A stretch of DNA of 64,000 nt, from contig MU394101.1 in the NCBI GenBank assembly GCA_022578605.1, positions 124,001 to 188,000 of the forward strand, given 5' to 3'. The translations under genes were made by a program, and so were the position numbers. The stretch is from Camillea tinctor (lineage: Eukaryota > Ascomycota > Sordariomycetes > Xylariales > Xylariaceae). The notes under the pieces are model-generated. The model did not search any database. It was not told the origin of the DNA and saw only the letters and a list, made by a program, of their open reading frames with translations. Positions within the stretch are counted from its first letter, which is position 1, and the number at the start of each line of letters is the position of its first letter. Below, piece by piece: positions 39,142-49,903 of the stretch.

Positions 39142-40002
39142 TCATTCCCAAAAGTACACAGCGCTTGGGTACCTCTCCTCCAAAGCCTTCCTCACCGCCG
39201 CTATGCATTCATCCTTCTGGTAGCGGGCAAGGTCGGGCCAACCATGCTGCCGGTAGATATTCACCACCATGGGAATCAAGCCATGTTCCTTTTGTTGGCG
39301 AGGCATCTCGCTGTCTAGCACCATACGAGGGCTGACCGGAATCCAGTTTAGCTCACGGAATTGGTCCTTGAAAAGCTCGAAGAAATCGGCGATGGCCCAA
39401 GCCGGGGAGTCACATCGCCAATCTACTTCGTTTTCCGGTGCGTAGTCCAACGGGTGATCCAGGATTGGCTCTCGCGAAGGATTCGACCTCTGAGAGTCGG
39501 AACACTCGCGCCAGTGTATGATTCCAAGCTTCGTGTCAAGTAGAATCAAGGGATTGTCTAGCCCGCCTCCAGACAGGCCGACAACATGGGGCGGTACGAC
39601 CTCTGTGAGATGCTCCTCTGTGTAGCCCCTGATGTTCTCGGTCGTAGAACGGCCGGTGGCTAGGTGTAAGAAGAGACCCTGCCAGTCGGCAAAGTAGCCT
39701 TCGGCCGCGCCGTGGGCGTCGTCATTCCAGTTACCGGGGTGGCGCAAGTAAGGTAGGTGGGCGAGGAGCGATATCACCTCATCTGTCTTGCCCAAGCTTT
39801 CGAGGACGCTAGGATCAGCATTGACGATGGATGGCCAGCCCCCTTCGGGAGGTTCTATGATTTGGGACTCTTTCAGGTATACCTTGGTCAGGAACTCGTA
39901 ATAGTCACGGACTGCGGTAATGCATGCATCACGCGAATAGCTAACTTCATCGAGCTCAGGCATCTCTGAAAACGTGTCGAAATGTTGAAGTAGGTGCGGC
40001 AA
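39142..40002 (-). CDS. Uncharacterised fungal protein
   Basis: Intron-less gene for 286 aa, or 273 aa if the second in-frame Met (39963) is the start; that Met begins MPELDEVSYSRD, next to the part that looks conserved. I do not recognise a named domain. Visible features are the segment AVRDYYEFLTKVYLKES, then PPEGGWP, a GKTDEVISLLAHLPYLR helix, a Trp-rich middle (NWNDDAH, YFADWQGLF), and WAIADFFELFKDQFRELNWIPVSPR near the C-terminus. The mix of aromatic and acidic segments resembles SMI1/KNR4-like fungal proteins in general layout, but this is only an impression. There is no signal peptide or membrane helix, so it is probably a soluble intracellular protein. Confidence 0.75.
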   Translation of the reverse strand: MPHLLQHFDTFSEMPELDEVSYSRDACITAVRDYYEFLTKVYLKESQIIEPPEGGWPSIVNADPSVLESLGKTDEVISLLAHLPYLRHPGNWNDDAHGAAEGYFADWQGLFLHLATGRSTTENIRGYTEEHLTEVVPPHVVGLSGGGLDNPLILLDTKLGIIHWRECSDSQRSNPSREPILDHPLDYAPENEVDWRCDSPAWAIADFFELFKDQFRELNWIPVSPRMVLDSEMPRQQKEHGLIPMVVNIYRQHGWPDLARYQKDECIAAVRKALEERYPSAVYFWE

Positions 40003-40547
40003 AGAGTTATCAGGAGGAAGTGGAGAATACCAATATCAACTGAAGACTGTAAGAATGCCGTGATCACGATCACGTGCTTGGGCTTTTATGTAGGGACAGA
40101 GTCTATAGAGCAGTGGGTTTGCAGGCGACGTGACGGTTTGCCCCTGTCCCTGTGTCTAGATGTCTGCGCCAGCAACCTCAAAAGATTAGCAATAACCCTT
40201 ATGCGAGTGCTGCCTATCCAAGGCTCCAACCTGTGTATATATGGGATGTTAGCGTCCGACAATGCCATGACACTAGAAATTGGTTTATTATTCAATCATA
40301 CGTTGCGCAGACGCGCCAAGGTGACTCAACCAACAACCCCTATTTTCTCCTTTTATAGACTAGGCCAGAACAGGATCGTAATCCTATAAATTGAACTTAT
40401 AAACTACAACGCCGCACCAAAGTACCAGTACGGACGGGTGCTGCCTACTGTGGCATCGAGCACCTCGCAACATCGACCGCGTCTGTTCCTCGTAGCTCTC
40501 TTTCTGATTCCGGCGCCGCGCACCACTCAACCCGCACATTCTGCAAC
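40003..40547. other. Intergenic region between divergent features
   Basis: Spacer between the leftward unknown gene and the rightward secreted-protein relic. No gene seen. Confidence 0.55.
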
Positions 40548-40871
40548 ATGAAGACAACAACCCTCTTCGGCGGGCTTGTCGCTCTTAGGACTATCACCAG
40601 CGGAGCAGCCATGCATATAACCCACATGCCACTGAGGACCGCGATACTTCGAGCCGAGCCGACCAGGGCGGCGTCACCAGATCCGTGAGAATGCGTCACA
40701 GAGAGCGTTACCCAATACTTCAACGTACCCAAGCCGACGGGCAGCCTCTCGGACGCCATTATATCCTACAGCGACCAGCTCATCGAACCATGCGTGGCCA
40801 CGGCCACCGGCATCGAAATATTGGACTGCACGGTGACCGATACCAAGGCATGGTTAACTTGCATTACCTAG
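40548..40871 (+). pseudogene. Relic of a small secreted-protein gene
   Basis: One frame reads a signal-peptide-like start (MKTTTLFGGLVALRT.., with a hydrophobic core) and, after an in-frame TGA at 40686-40688, continues without any shift as ECVTESVTQYFNVPKPTGSLS and on to a TAG at 40869-40871. The downstream part has the P-x-P-TGSL-x-x-AI-x-SY pattern and two spaced Cys seen in fungal secreted proteins of unknown function (DUF7735-like). No usable intron removes the TGA: a splice there would be only 17 nt. CGA-to-TGA, a C-to-T change, would explain the stop. At about 107 codons it is also shorter than such proteins usually are, so it is probably a truncated and inactivated copy. Confidence 0.55.
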
Positions 40872-41672
40872 GTCTTAGCATAGGCAAGTTTCAACGGGTA
40901 GTGTTTTTTCAACTAACAGGCAAAATCGGAAACCTTTGCAGTCAACATAGAATATAAGTCGAATAGCGAATAGATAGGCCACATAAAGTACCTAACTTAT
41001 ATTAAAAAGACGTGAGAGGCATAACCAGGAATTTGCAATACTTCTAATAAATTCAGAGCAACTCAATCCTATGACAAGACAAGCCTCAACAAAAATACAG
41101 AACTGTACGAAAATAAATTTGATGCTTCGTCGCGACATCGGTTGGGTATATATAGATAAACAAACACTCCTCTCCGTCAATTCTGCACTCCTATCCCAGC
41201 CAGACATCCAGTAGTTTCCATCATCTCGTCTCTATGACCTTCTCTTAGCCACATAGATATGCAGATGGGGGACACCCATCCCAATAGAGGTAGTTAGTCC
41301 GTCCAAGTAGATTGCTGTTCCCCATCTTAGCAACATTTCTCCCTCCCATTATCGTCTCGATATTTTGTCGTCCGTCTTCCGCTGGGGTCATAGGCAGGGC
41401 CTCTAGCTTAAGGCGCCAGATTAACCAAAAAGGGGGCAAAGGGGAAACCCCAAAATCCATCACATCCCATCCCAACATCGCACATAGACAAAGGGACCAA
41501 GCCCCCTTCCCCTTCCCCTTCCCAACCCCTTACCCCTATTTCAACCCTCCCCTCATCCCACCCCTCCAAAAAAAACCCCCATAAAAAAAGAAAAAGTTAT
41601 AAATCTAGCATCATTAATAAGCCATACATAATCCCATTTCCCAAACCCTTTTTTCCCCGTCCACTCCCCTTA
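40872..41672. other. Intergenic region
   Basis: 3' flank of the relic and of the membrane-protein gene at 41673; pyrimidine-rich at 41500-41580. No gene seen. Confidence 0.6.
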
Positions 41673-42969
41673 CTACCGCGGAAACGCCCCAATAAGCACC
41701 TTCTGGTTCCGCAGCTCCTCGGGCGAGATCTCCATCTCATCGGGGTCAAAGCCGACATCGAAATCCGCCGCGGCGGCAGGTACCTCCGACGTATTCGTCG
41801 GCGCAGCTGGGAGCTCCGATCTGGCCGGCGGCCTTGCATCATGCAGTTCCGGCACGGGCGGCGCGAGGGCGTGGTTGTACTTCAGGCTGAAATCGCGTTC
41901 CCCTCCAGCGGAGCTACGGGGTGGCGGGACGACGGTGGAGGACGAGGGGGAGAGTTGGGGGATGAAGGGGGAGTGGGTAAGGGGGTGCGAGGGGGGCAGA
42001 GTGAAAGTGGTGAAGGTGGAGAGGGGGTAGTCCTGCGGGTTCTGGCCCTGCTTCTGCATGGCGAGGATGAGGGCCTGCACGCGGCGGTCCTTCTTCCGGC
42101 GGTCGACCTCGACGCAGGCGCGCACGAAGAGGATGAAGTGGAGGAGTCTGCACACACACCACGCATAAATTAGCGATGAGCGCCCGGATAAACATATTTA
42201 GGGGGTGACGTAGTGCAAAAAAGGGGGGAGGGTGGGATAGATAAATAAATAAAAATAAAACGTACGCCAGCACGCCCAGCATCACAAGATGCGTGATATC
42301 GACCGCGAACCACGGCCCGTAGGCGTCATCCTCGCCGCCGTCCTGGATCTCGTAGAAGTAGCCGGTGCGGTACTCGATGAAGACGGACTGCAGGGCGAGG
42401 GTGGTGACGGCGCCGAGCCAGAGGACCAGGTCGACGCCGACGTGGGCGGCGGGCTTGATGCCGCGGGCGCGGGAGCGGCGCGCGCACACGACGATGAACT
42501 CGGCGGCGTCCCAGCAGAGGGTCGCGATGCTCTGTCGCCAAGTCAGCACGGGTGTCTTCTTCTTTTCGGCGGGAGATATATATGTATATAATACTATCAC
42601 CGTCGTCGCCACCCTAACCCCCCCCCGGCTCATTTTTTATACAACCTAAAACGACACCGCAGAGAAAGAGATATAGAAGAACTGGCAATTAAAAAAAAAT
42701 GACATAAAACATAAAAAGCAACTCACAATCCCGAAACTCGTGTTCGCGGTCACATACCGGCTCCCCGCGAAATTGAACCCAATCACAAAGCAGGTGATCA
42801 CGAACGCCGTGAACAGGCTCAGCGAGCGCAGCACGATCTTGGCCACGTCCCACTTGGGCTGGTTGCCGACGACGGGCAGTTCGGGCAGGCCCGTCGTAGA
42901 GTTAGTGTTCTTCGGGTCCGCGGCGGCGGCGACGGCGGTGGTGGTGGTGGCGTGCTTTTTGCCGCCCAT
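41673..42969 (-). CDS. Four-helix integral membrane protein (MARVEL-like)
   Basis: Predicted 327 aa in three exons: 42969-42727, 42531-42266 and 42147-41673, each junction in frame. Four hydrophobic helices are visible: SLSLFTAFVITCFVIGFN (about 50-67), a second around the exon 1/2 join with AAEFIVVCARR, a third LVLWLGAVTTLALQSVFI, and a fourth HLVMLGVLALLHFILFV that crosses the exon 2/3 join. The spacing and the short polar loops resemble fungal MARVEL-type membrane proteins, but no diagnostic motif was identified. The N-terminal 40 residues are Ala/Thr-rich. The C-terminal 150 residues are a cytosolic-type tail rich in Pro and Ser with an acidic stretch near the end (DVGFDPDEMEISPEEL). Its function is unknown; plasma-membrane organisation is a guess from topology. 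Confidence 0.82.
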
Positions 42970-44822
42970 GGTCGGTAGGTATGTATTAATGATTTCTGTA
43001 TATTGATTTGGTTCGGATGGCGAAAATATATATAAATTTTAACGGTGTTGACGGAGGCGAGCGGAAGGGAAGGAGGTTGATTGATCGGTCGGTCGGGTTG
43101 CCGGATCTTCCTTTTTTCATGCAATTATTTCTGTTTCTTCTTCTCTCTTTCTAGGTTCCCTTTCCCTCTTTCCCCCTTCTCAATTTTTCTCTCCGTAAAA
43201 TCTTCTGCCCAAATTCGCGATATCGATTATCGTCTTTTCGCTGGTATCGTCGTCGGTATATCGCTCCAGGGAGGAAATAGGGGAGGTAGGCAGCACGCCA
43301 ATCCCCCTTTTACCTCTCTCTATCTCCTTCTCTTTCTTAATGTGTTTTCCTATCCCAAATCGTAATCCCCTATCATTCAAAATAATCCGATCATCAACGC
43401 GCGAAGTATGCCATTCGAGGCGGACTATCGAGCCCGAAAGCGGACCGAGTCGTTTTCAATGCCTGATGGTTGTTGTTTGTTTTTTTGCTTGTCTTGTTGT
43501 TTCCCCTTAGTTGTAAGCCTTTTCTCCTCCCCCTAATCGTCCGTTCGCTTTTTCTAAGACTGCGAAGGGTTTTCGACGCCCGCTAGACCCAATCTAGCCT
43601 TATTCTTCGAGTCCGGCAGTTATCGCATTAGGCGGGTGTGGCTAAAAAAAAAATACTAGGACGAAAAAGAAAATACAACCCGTGTCACCGTCGATGGCGG
43701 AGTTCTCGAAGCTAATGTTGTTGATAGTGGTGGTGTGTGGTGTGAAAGGGGAGAATATTGCCCTGATGATAGTGCTTGATGATGATGGGACCACACGCCC
43801 AATTCCCCCGTCTGCCGCTCCCCCCAACGGTATTTCGGCAGGAGATGATGTAGGAAAAAGACAGGATCACGATCCTGGGGGTGCGAGAGCAGCCAATAGG
43901 AGGGCTATGTACCTTGCAGATCTATCCTATACGGGCTATTATTAGACTGAGCCACGCTGTAGTGGAGGGCGAGCGTAGAACTAATCGAGCATAGTTACCC
44001 AGCTAGGCTAGGGACAGAGAGAGGAAGAAAGAGGGACAAGACTTTTTGAGAGAGATGTCTTTGACATCATGCCGGGGTTGTGTTGGTTGAATTAACGTTC
44101 TTACGAGAAAATTCATCGTCTCTCAAGTCAACCCAGTTTAAGGCCCTAGGTATTCATTCGATTCTTAAGTTCTACACGACAGACTGATATAGCATATTTG
44201 CTGTCATATAGGTCCTGCCAAGAGTTCAGGAAGATATGTAATGAGACAAGCCCCAGGGGTCAGGAACGAGGTTAGATGTAGGTAGTATCCATCGTAAGAA
44301 TCAAGCATGTAACCACACCTACAGATATTATTGACGAATTCGAGGTCTGCAATCATGGGATGAATTGGATGAAATAAAGTATAATAGAAAATTAGAGTAA
44401 CTTATACCCTTTCTCTGCCATATTAAGGTGATTTCGTCTCAATTAAAAAAGGATTATCTATTAGATTGACATGCACATGGGAAATAGACAGACATAGATA
44501 TGGATATGGATACAGATATATTCACAATCGTGTACGTAGAGTTATACTACCTAGTATGTACACCACCGAAGTGAGCAGTACTGGGCGGTTGAGACTCAAA
44601 CTCGCTAAGCCTCGATCAGTATCTACAGTAATCCGCCCTGGGTATCAATGATCTTGTTTCGACGATCCACCAAACGCCATCCTGGAGAGAGAGAACAGCC
44701 CCGGCATGTTCTATGTCCATGTCCATGTCCACCAGAAAGCAATCCAACAACACCGCTGCTATGCTAGACATGAAAACCCCCTCTTTCCCCCCAAAGGGAC
44801 CAGCCCTATATGCACAACTCCT
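42970..44822. other. Intergenic region
   Basis: Promoter side of the membrane-protein gene (pyrimidine-rich, 43100-43400) and 3' flank of the gene at 44823. No gene seen. Confidence 0.6.
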
Positions 44823-45728
44823 TCAGACAGCCTCCCAATCCATCGCATCCACCATGAACTCCCAATCGCCCTCTTCCGTCGTCCAGTCGGCGGGGCTGAC
44901 TGGCCCACCCTCGTCGACCCCGCCGCCGCCATCGCCACCGCGGCGCTTAGCGTTCTGGCGGACGAAAGGTTCGGCCACGGCGAAGGCGCGGTCGAACGCC
45001 GCAAATATGGTCTTCAAAATCTGCTCGAGATTGTAGGCCTCCAGGGGCGCCGGCATGTACTTCTTCTTATGGAGCTCGCCTGCTGCTCCTTCTCCTCCGG
45101 GGTCGTCGGCGTACTTCCACCGGTTGCGCAGGTCCTTGGCGCGCGCCAGGTCCCTGCGCACGTCTGCGGCGCCGAAGATCTCGTGCAGCGGGTTGCTGGT
45201 GTCTTCCAGGGCCGCGAGCACGTTCGCGTGGTACCGGTGTTGGCTGATACGCTCGCGAGGAGCGCCGGTCTTGAGGTTATCGGTGCTGGCACTGGCACTG
45301 GCATTGGCGTTACCATTGCCCATGCTGCTACTGCCCATTCCGTAGACGGCGATGCCGTATATACCCATCAGGTGAACCAGGGCTCGCTCGATCAGCATGT
45401 AGTACTCGTGGAAGTCGAGCTTGAAGTGGATCTCGTGGGCCTCGGCTTCCTGCTGCGTCTTGCCCGCCCGCTCGATGGCGGTGTTGTACCCCTGGTTAAG
45501 GAAGGGCAACTTCCAATTGAGGCGAGCGACGATCTTGAGGAAGCGAGATAGCTCCTGTTCGGGCGAGGGGCCACCGTTATGGGGGGAATTGGGAGGATCG
45601 GAGCTCGGTCGTGGCGGAATGGGCGTGATAGTGGATGGTGGAGGTGGGCGAGGCCAGGATTTAAGAGGGGGAATCGAGGATCGAGCCCAGCGCGAGGCAG
45701 AGAGCCCTCGAGGTATTTCTGAATTCAT
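44823..45728 (-). CDS. Uncharacterised fungal helical protein
   Basis: Intron-less gene for 301 aa with consistent coding composition. The first 55 residues are Pro/Ser-rich and disordered. A helical domain follows, with RFLKIVARLNWKLPFLNQGY near 62, an amphipathic HEIHFKLDFHEYYMLIERAL segment near 98, a Gly/Asn/Ser-rich spacer (about 130-148, from a GCACTG/GCATTG repeat) and the pattern RYHANVLAALEDTSNPLHEI then DVRRDLARAKDLRNRWK near 165-205. The last 40 residues are Gly/Asp-rich. I recognise the sequence style of a lineage-restricted fungal family but no named domain. A long antisense frame in the same place is a GC-bias shadow. Confidence 0.75.
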   Translation of the reverse strand: MNSEIPRGLSASRWARSSIPPLKSWPRPPPPSTITPIPPRPSSDPPNSPHNGGPSPEQELSRFLKIVARLNWKLPFLNQGYNTAIERAGKTQQEAEAHEIHFKLDFHEYYMLIERALVHLMGIYGIAVYGMGSSSMGNGNANASASASTDNLKTGAPRERISQHRYHANVLAALEDTSNPLHEIFGAADVRRDLARAKDLRNRWKYADDPGGEGAAGELHKKKYMPAPLEAYNLEQILKTIFAAFDRAFAVAEPFVRQNAKRRGGDGGGGVDEGGPVSPADWTTEEGDWEFMVDAMDWEAV

Positions 45729-46425
45729 TTTTTCTCTCCAGTGTATTTATTAATTATCGTGAATATCGTGGAACTTGGAACTTCGGAACATCAAAAGAGT
45801 GCATCTTGATTTGACTCGGTGGAGGTGGAAGCGGGCGGTGTAGGCAGTTTATGTTATATAACATAGACTACTCGAAAAAGAAGCATGTCAGTTGAATGAA
45901 TAAGATATTTACTTAAGGTGAAGAAAAAGAGGCTTGAAGAGAGTTTTGTTGTTCACGAGTTCGAGTTATTGTAGAAAATGGATGTATTAGATGTAATGGT
46001 GATGGTGAATCTAACTACCTACTGAACCACTCGCTGACCTTATTTATACCCTTAGGGTGCTTGTAACGCCTTCCTTCGCTAACCCACTAGCTATTGTTAG
46101 TTTCAAAGGATAGATAAGATAGCCTAGGTTAACCTGGCTGATAAGGCCTGTATGATAACCCGTACCCAGACCCAGAGTAGCTGAGTACAGTAAACTTTAA
46201 AAAGTCCGAGTGGACCTGATTCTCCACCAACCCCTCCTTATAAGTCGAGTACATAGTAGACACTAGGTATATACCTGAAAGCCTACCTACTATGCATAGA
46301 TCGTATAGTCGTATGCTTAAAGAGGCCATTCCGGGTTACGAGGTTGTACAGTTAGCTAGTACTTGCTTCACCCATTGATAATCCTAGAATAGATGGACAC
46401 TACTTAAAACCACAGCTTCATTTAA
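45729..46425. other. Intergenic region
   Basis: Promoter side of the gene at 44823 and left border of the accessory block. No gene seen. Confidence 0.55.
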
Positions 46426-46674
46426 AAGGCCTGTTCTTACACATGTCCTATCTGTGATGCCTTTTCTACCTACTTTGTTTCTTATCTCAAATGTCCTCTG
46501 CCAGGCTTGGGGTACAAATATGCCTCGCTCCGCCATGTTAACGAACGGAGAGCTTTGCGGGATTTCACTGGAATTACTCTTTCAAACTACACTTCAAAGG
46601 AAACCGACCCTATTCAACTTGAACCTATCACTTGCGAGCATTATCCAACATGGCTGCTAATAATAGATCAGTAA
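46426..46674 (+). pseudogene. ATG-less open frame, possible gene remnant
   Basis: An uninterrupted frame without a starting Met reads KACSYTCPICDAFSTYFVSY, then RRALRDFTGITLSNYTSKE, and ends HYPTWLLIIDQ before a TAA at 46672. Composition and the regular mix of charged and hydrophobic residues look protein-like. The closing WLLIID resembles the Walker B strand of fungal NB-ARC/NACHT ATPases, though the surrounding motifs are absent. It could be an exon of a larger decayed gene or a chance open frame. It is placed here mainly because it sits directly in front of the accessory block on the same strand. Confidence 0.3.
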
Positions 46675-47016
46675 GATGTCACGGCCTACTCCAACATGTA
46701 GGGTCGCCGGAAACGGAACAACTGTTATTTCAACATACAGTTGTTGGAGCTACATAAGTAACCATTCCTGGTATAGGAATGTAACGGTCGCCAACGGTCG
46801 CCAGTGCGACCTCTTACGACCTCGTAGTTATATAAGTCGGCGTAAATCCTCTTATAGACACTCGTTCTTTAGCTATCAATTTAAGGCTTTATTTTCTCTT
46901 CGAAATCTAATAGCGAGGGTACCGTGAAACCCCTTTGACGAGCATATCGTGAATATATTGAACCAATCTCGCCTCACTGTTCCATAAGGTCAAGACCAGC
47001 ACATGACCTACCTACC

Positions 47017-47285
47017 AAAGGGAGGACTCGTCACATAAGAGTCACGATTGCCGACTATGATCTACGTAAAGACGTTCTTTTGGCGTTTCTGCGATGGCGT
47101 TTTCAAGATGACAACATCAACGCCGAGGTAAGTTTAACTATCCGTGTTGGATAACCGTGCTAATTCCACAGAAACCGGGAACATCAACCGATTACTGCAC
47201 CTGGCTTCCAAGGGAACTAGAAGAACAAGAACACGGTAAACCTGCGCCCTCTCTTTTTCTCTTCGGTGAAGCCACGTCGGCCTAG
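47017..47285 (+). CDS. Mini-gene A, paralogue of mini-gene B
   Basis: A short two- or three-exon gene whose 5' end I could not fix. The clear exons are about 47017-47127 (ending DLRKDVLLAFLRWRFQDDN..) and 47172 onward (reading ..TDYCTWLPRELEEQEHG). They are joined by a 44-nt intron with GTAAGT and ACAG ends. If no further intron is used, the frame stops with TAG at 47283-47285; a donor at 47236 would allow another splice. It aligns with mini-gene B (50832-51169): both carry an L-R..D-L-x3-L-x3-F block, then an intron at the equivalent place, then an aromatic pair, a Pro and Glu-rich end. There is no in-frame ATG in the visible first exon, so either an upstream exon exists or the copy is damaged. 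Family not recognised. Confidence 0.45.
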
Positions 47286-47452
47286 CTTCACGATTTCTTT
47301 TCAACAAGAAACAAAAAGGTTTTAAGGCAAGGCGCATTCAAGTGTCCTCATTCCAGACTCGACTAATATCTTGCCTTCTTCACATAAAGCCAACGTGCCT
47401 CCAACCAGATAGGAACCCAGTTACCTAAGAACTGTTCATCTCCTTACATCAC

Positions 47453-49508
47453 ATGGATGTCTTACATCACACGGATGGGCAAGACCTCCTAGAGGATGCC
47501 TGTCGTCAAGCGGCGGAATACCCTACCGGAGACACATACATTGCAGTTGACGTACCGCCGAGTTTGAGGAAAAACTATCATCGCAGACTTATTGATGACG
47601 GTGACCTGCTCTTTATCGAGGACCATGATGATTCGCCGTTGCTTGTTTTCCTGGCGAGGAACCAAAGATCCCGTGGTAAGTGACTTGAAATACCATGGCT
47701 TCATGATCACCCTATTCACAGCACGATAGCTTTTACCACCGAAAACATCCACAATTTTGAGGAGCTTAGAGAGCATCTTTCTACGCGAAGCGATCCTCAA
47801 TGTAGACATGTGTACGCAACCCTTGAACTGCGCTCCCAGCATCCACTCATTATTCTCTCTAGGTTCATCGAAGCCAACCATTCGAGGGCGCCATTGAACT
47901 GCACGCTACCTATGATGCAGCTGCTTTTGGCCTTTCTCCAAGTGAATCCAATCTTCTTAGATTCAATCCACGCATTCGGCAGACGCCTGGATCCGGTCGA
48001 TGCATCTCTGAGCCAGTTCCAGTTCGATGGCGAGATTTCTGGGGGCATCCGGATAGATGGGCTAGGTCGGTCGGGCCGCCAGTTGCGTCACACTTATCTC
48101 TTACGGTCTCCCGAAAAAAATGGGGAGGGTATACGTCCATGGTCCATAAGACAAACCGCTGTGTATCACGCGTTCGACCTAGAGACCGGCCGAGCACTTT
48201 GGATTACCGTCAAAGGGAACAACGTACTACAGGATGCAGTAAGGAAGGACACGTCAGGTTATCAAGAAAACATCGAATCTATCAACAAGTCATTCCTATT
48301 CACATTAAAAACCCATCTGGTTTATCTTCGATGGTGTCAAGAAGGTTGGCGCTGGTTCGTTCGTGACCTTGATCAAGAGGTCCGCGAAGCACTACTTCGA
48401 GGGAGGACAGCCCCTATCGGTCGGGAGCCATATTCTGATGACGCTGATGACCCTGACAGCCAATATACCGAGAGACCTGTTGGTATCCAGGAAAAGCTTT
48501 CGCAGCCAAGCACAAGGATGAGGAGCAAGTTTGCTGGGTTCCATTCAAGATTGAAAAAGACGCATGGGCGCTCACCGTATGGGCAGACTCCAAATCAACA
48601 CATAAGCTCTCAACCTCGGAGAAGGGACATTTCTAAAGCGTGGCCTGGCCCCAAGCAGATTTTAGATAGTTTCGAGTTTATTGACCTTCAAGAGCTCAAT
48701 AGTATTGGCGATAGGATACAAGAAGCGGTCTTGGTCATCAAACTCGACATAAAAACGTTACGAGAGCTGCGAATGTACTACCAGGAATTAAACGAGCGGG
48801 GCGAACTCCCCAAAGATGACTCCAAAGTACTTCCGAAAGATGACTCTCAACCATTGCCTCCTCAGCATTTATCTTTTCTAGAAAAGATCCAAGCAATCGT
48901 CAACACCATGGAGACACGGCAGATACAACTAGAATCACTAGCACAAAGACTTGGGGAAGGGAAGAGGCTAGTAAGTGAATGTCCTCAAACTGATATATCC
49001 GCGTTATGGTGGCCCGGAGTCGAGAATCATTGCTGACTTCTCCTTTAGTATGAAAGCATCCTTGAATACAAGAATCTAGAAATGAGCAGAGTATACGCAG
49101 AAGAGGCAAAACAAGCGGCGATGCATATGGAGAAGATTGCATTTAGGACAGCAAACGAGACAGCGCCGATGCATATCATCACGGCAGTCACGCTTATATT
49201 TCTACCGGGAACATTTCTTGCGGTATTTAAACTCCCTATGCGATTTGGATTATCTCGCAGCTAACTATTCGCAGACCTTCTTCCAAAGTGGCGTGTTGCA
49301 ATGGCAAGAAGTGGCTGATATCCAGTCCACTTGGCTATTTCGGCCGCGGGCATTCACTCTCTTTATAGCGATCTGCCTACCTATGATGGCACTGATTTTT
49401 CTGGGGTGGTATCTGAGTACGTATATTGGGGAACGAAGATATAAGCGGCATGTATTTGCCAATAATAATAAAGGTAAAGGGGTTATGGACATGGCCGATC
49501 TAGTCTAA
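47453..49508 (+). CDS. CorA-like two-helix membrane protein
   Basis: Predicted 623 aa in four exons: 47453-47675, 47730-48970, 49049-49222 and 49275-49508; all joins keep frame. The large N-terminal part (1-520) is soluble, with a coiled-coil-prone Gln/Glu/Leu region from about 390. Two membrane helices lie near the C-terminus: PMHIITAVTLIFLPGTFLAT (about 528-548, its end created by the last splice) and FTLFIAICLPMMALIFLGWY (about 573-592), followed by a basic tail. This architecture, and the LPGTFLATFF..GVLQWQE signature after the first helix, match fungal proteins annotated with a CorA-like transporter domain. The GMN motif that defines true CorA Mg2+ channels is absent, so metal transport is not supported. 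These proteins are an expanded, poorly understood fungal group. Mini-genes A and B and a vWA relic flank it on the same strand. Confidence 0.82.
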
Positions 49509-49903
49509 TATTATGTAGGGTCCTCTTGCTATTTGCACGTAAGCTATGGGACTAAGCCGAAACCTTCAAACTTGAAGTTTCGAAGGTACATAGGTACATA
49601 TAATTTAATAGGTACTCAAAAGTTCTTTTCTCTGATCATCGCCTGAGTTCGCAGGTACGGTGGATATCTTCTAGGAATAATAGCAGCCTATGAGGTGCCA
49701 CCCCCTTCAGATATAGGTTACCTCACTTCACTAAAAGGTCATATCAGCGTAACCAACAGACCCCCCAAACCAAGGACCCCACGCATGTGTTTCGTGAGGT
49801 TCTGTTCCTCGCCATGTAGTCAGCCAATCCGGTAAGTGTTCATATTATCTTGCAGTAGCCCCACCAGAACAGCCACGGCGTTATAGCTCAAGTCTCAAAT
49901 CAC

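Noticed and set aside
44706..45551. 281-aa open frame on the plus strand
   Set aside because: Antisense to the 301-aa gene at 44823-45728; starts with repetitive His/Val codons and has no domain pattern.
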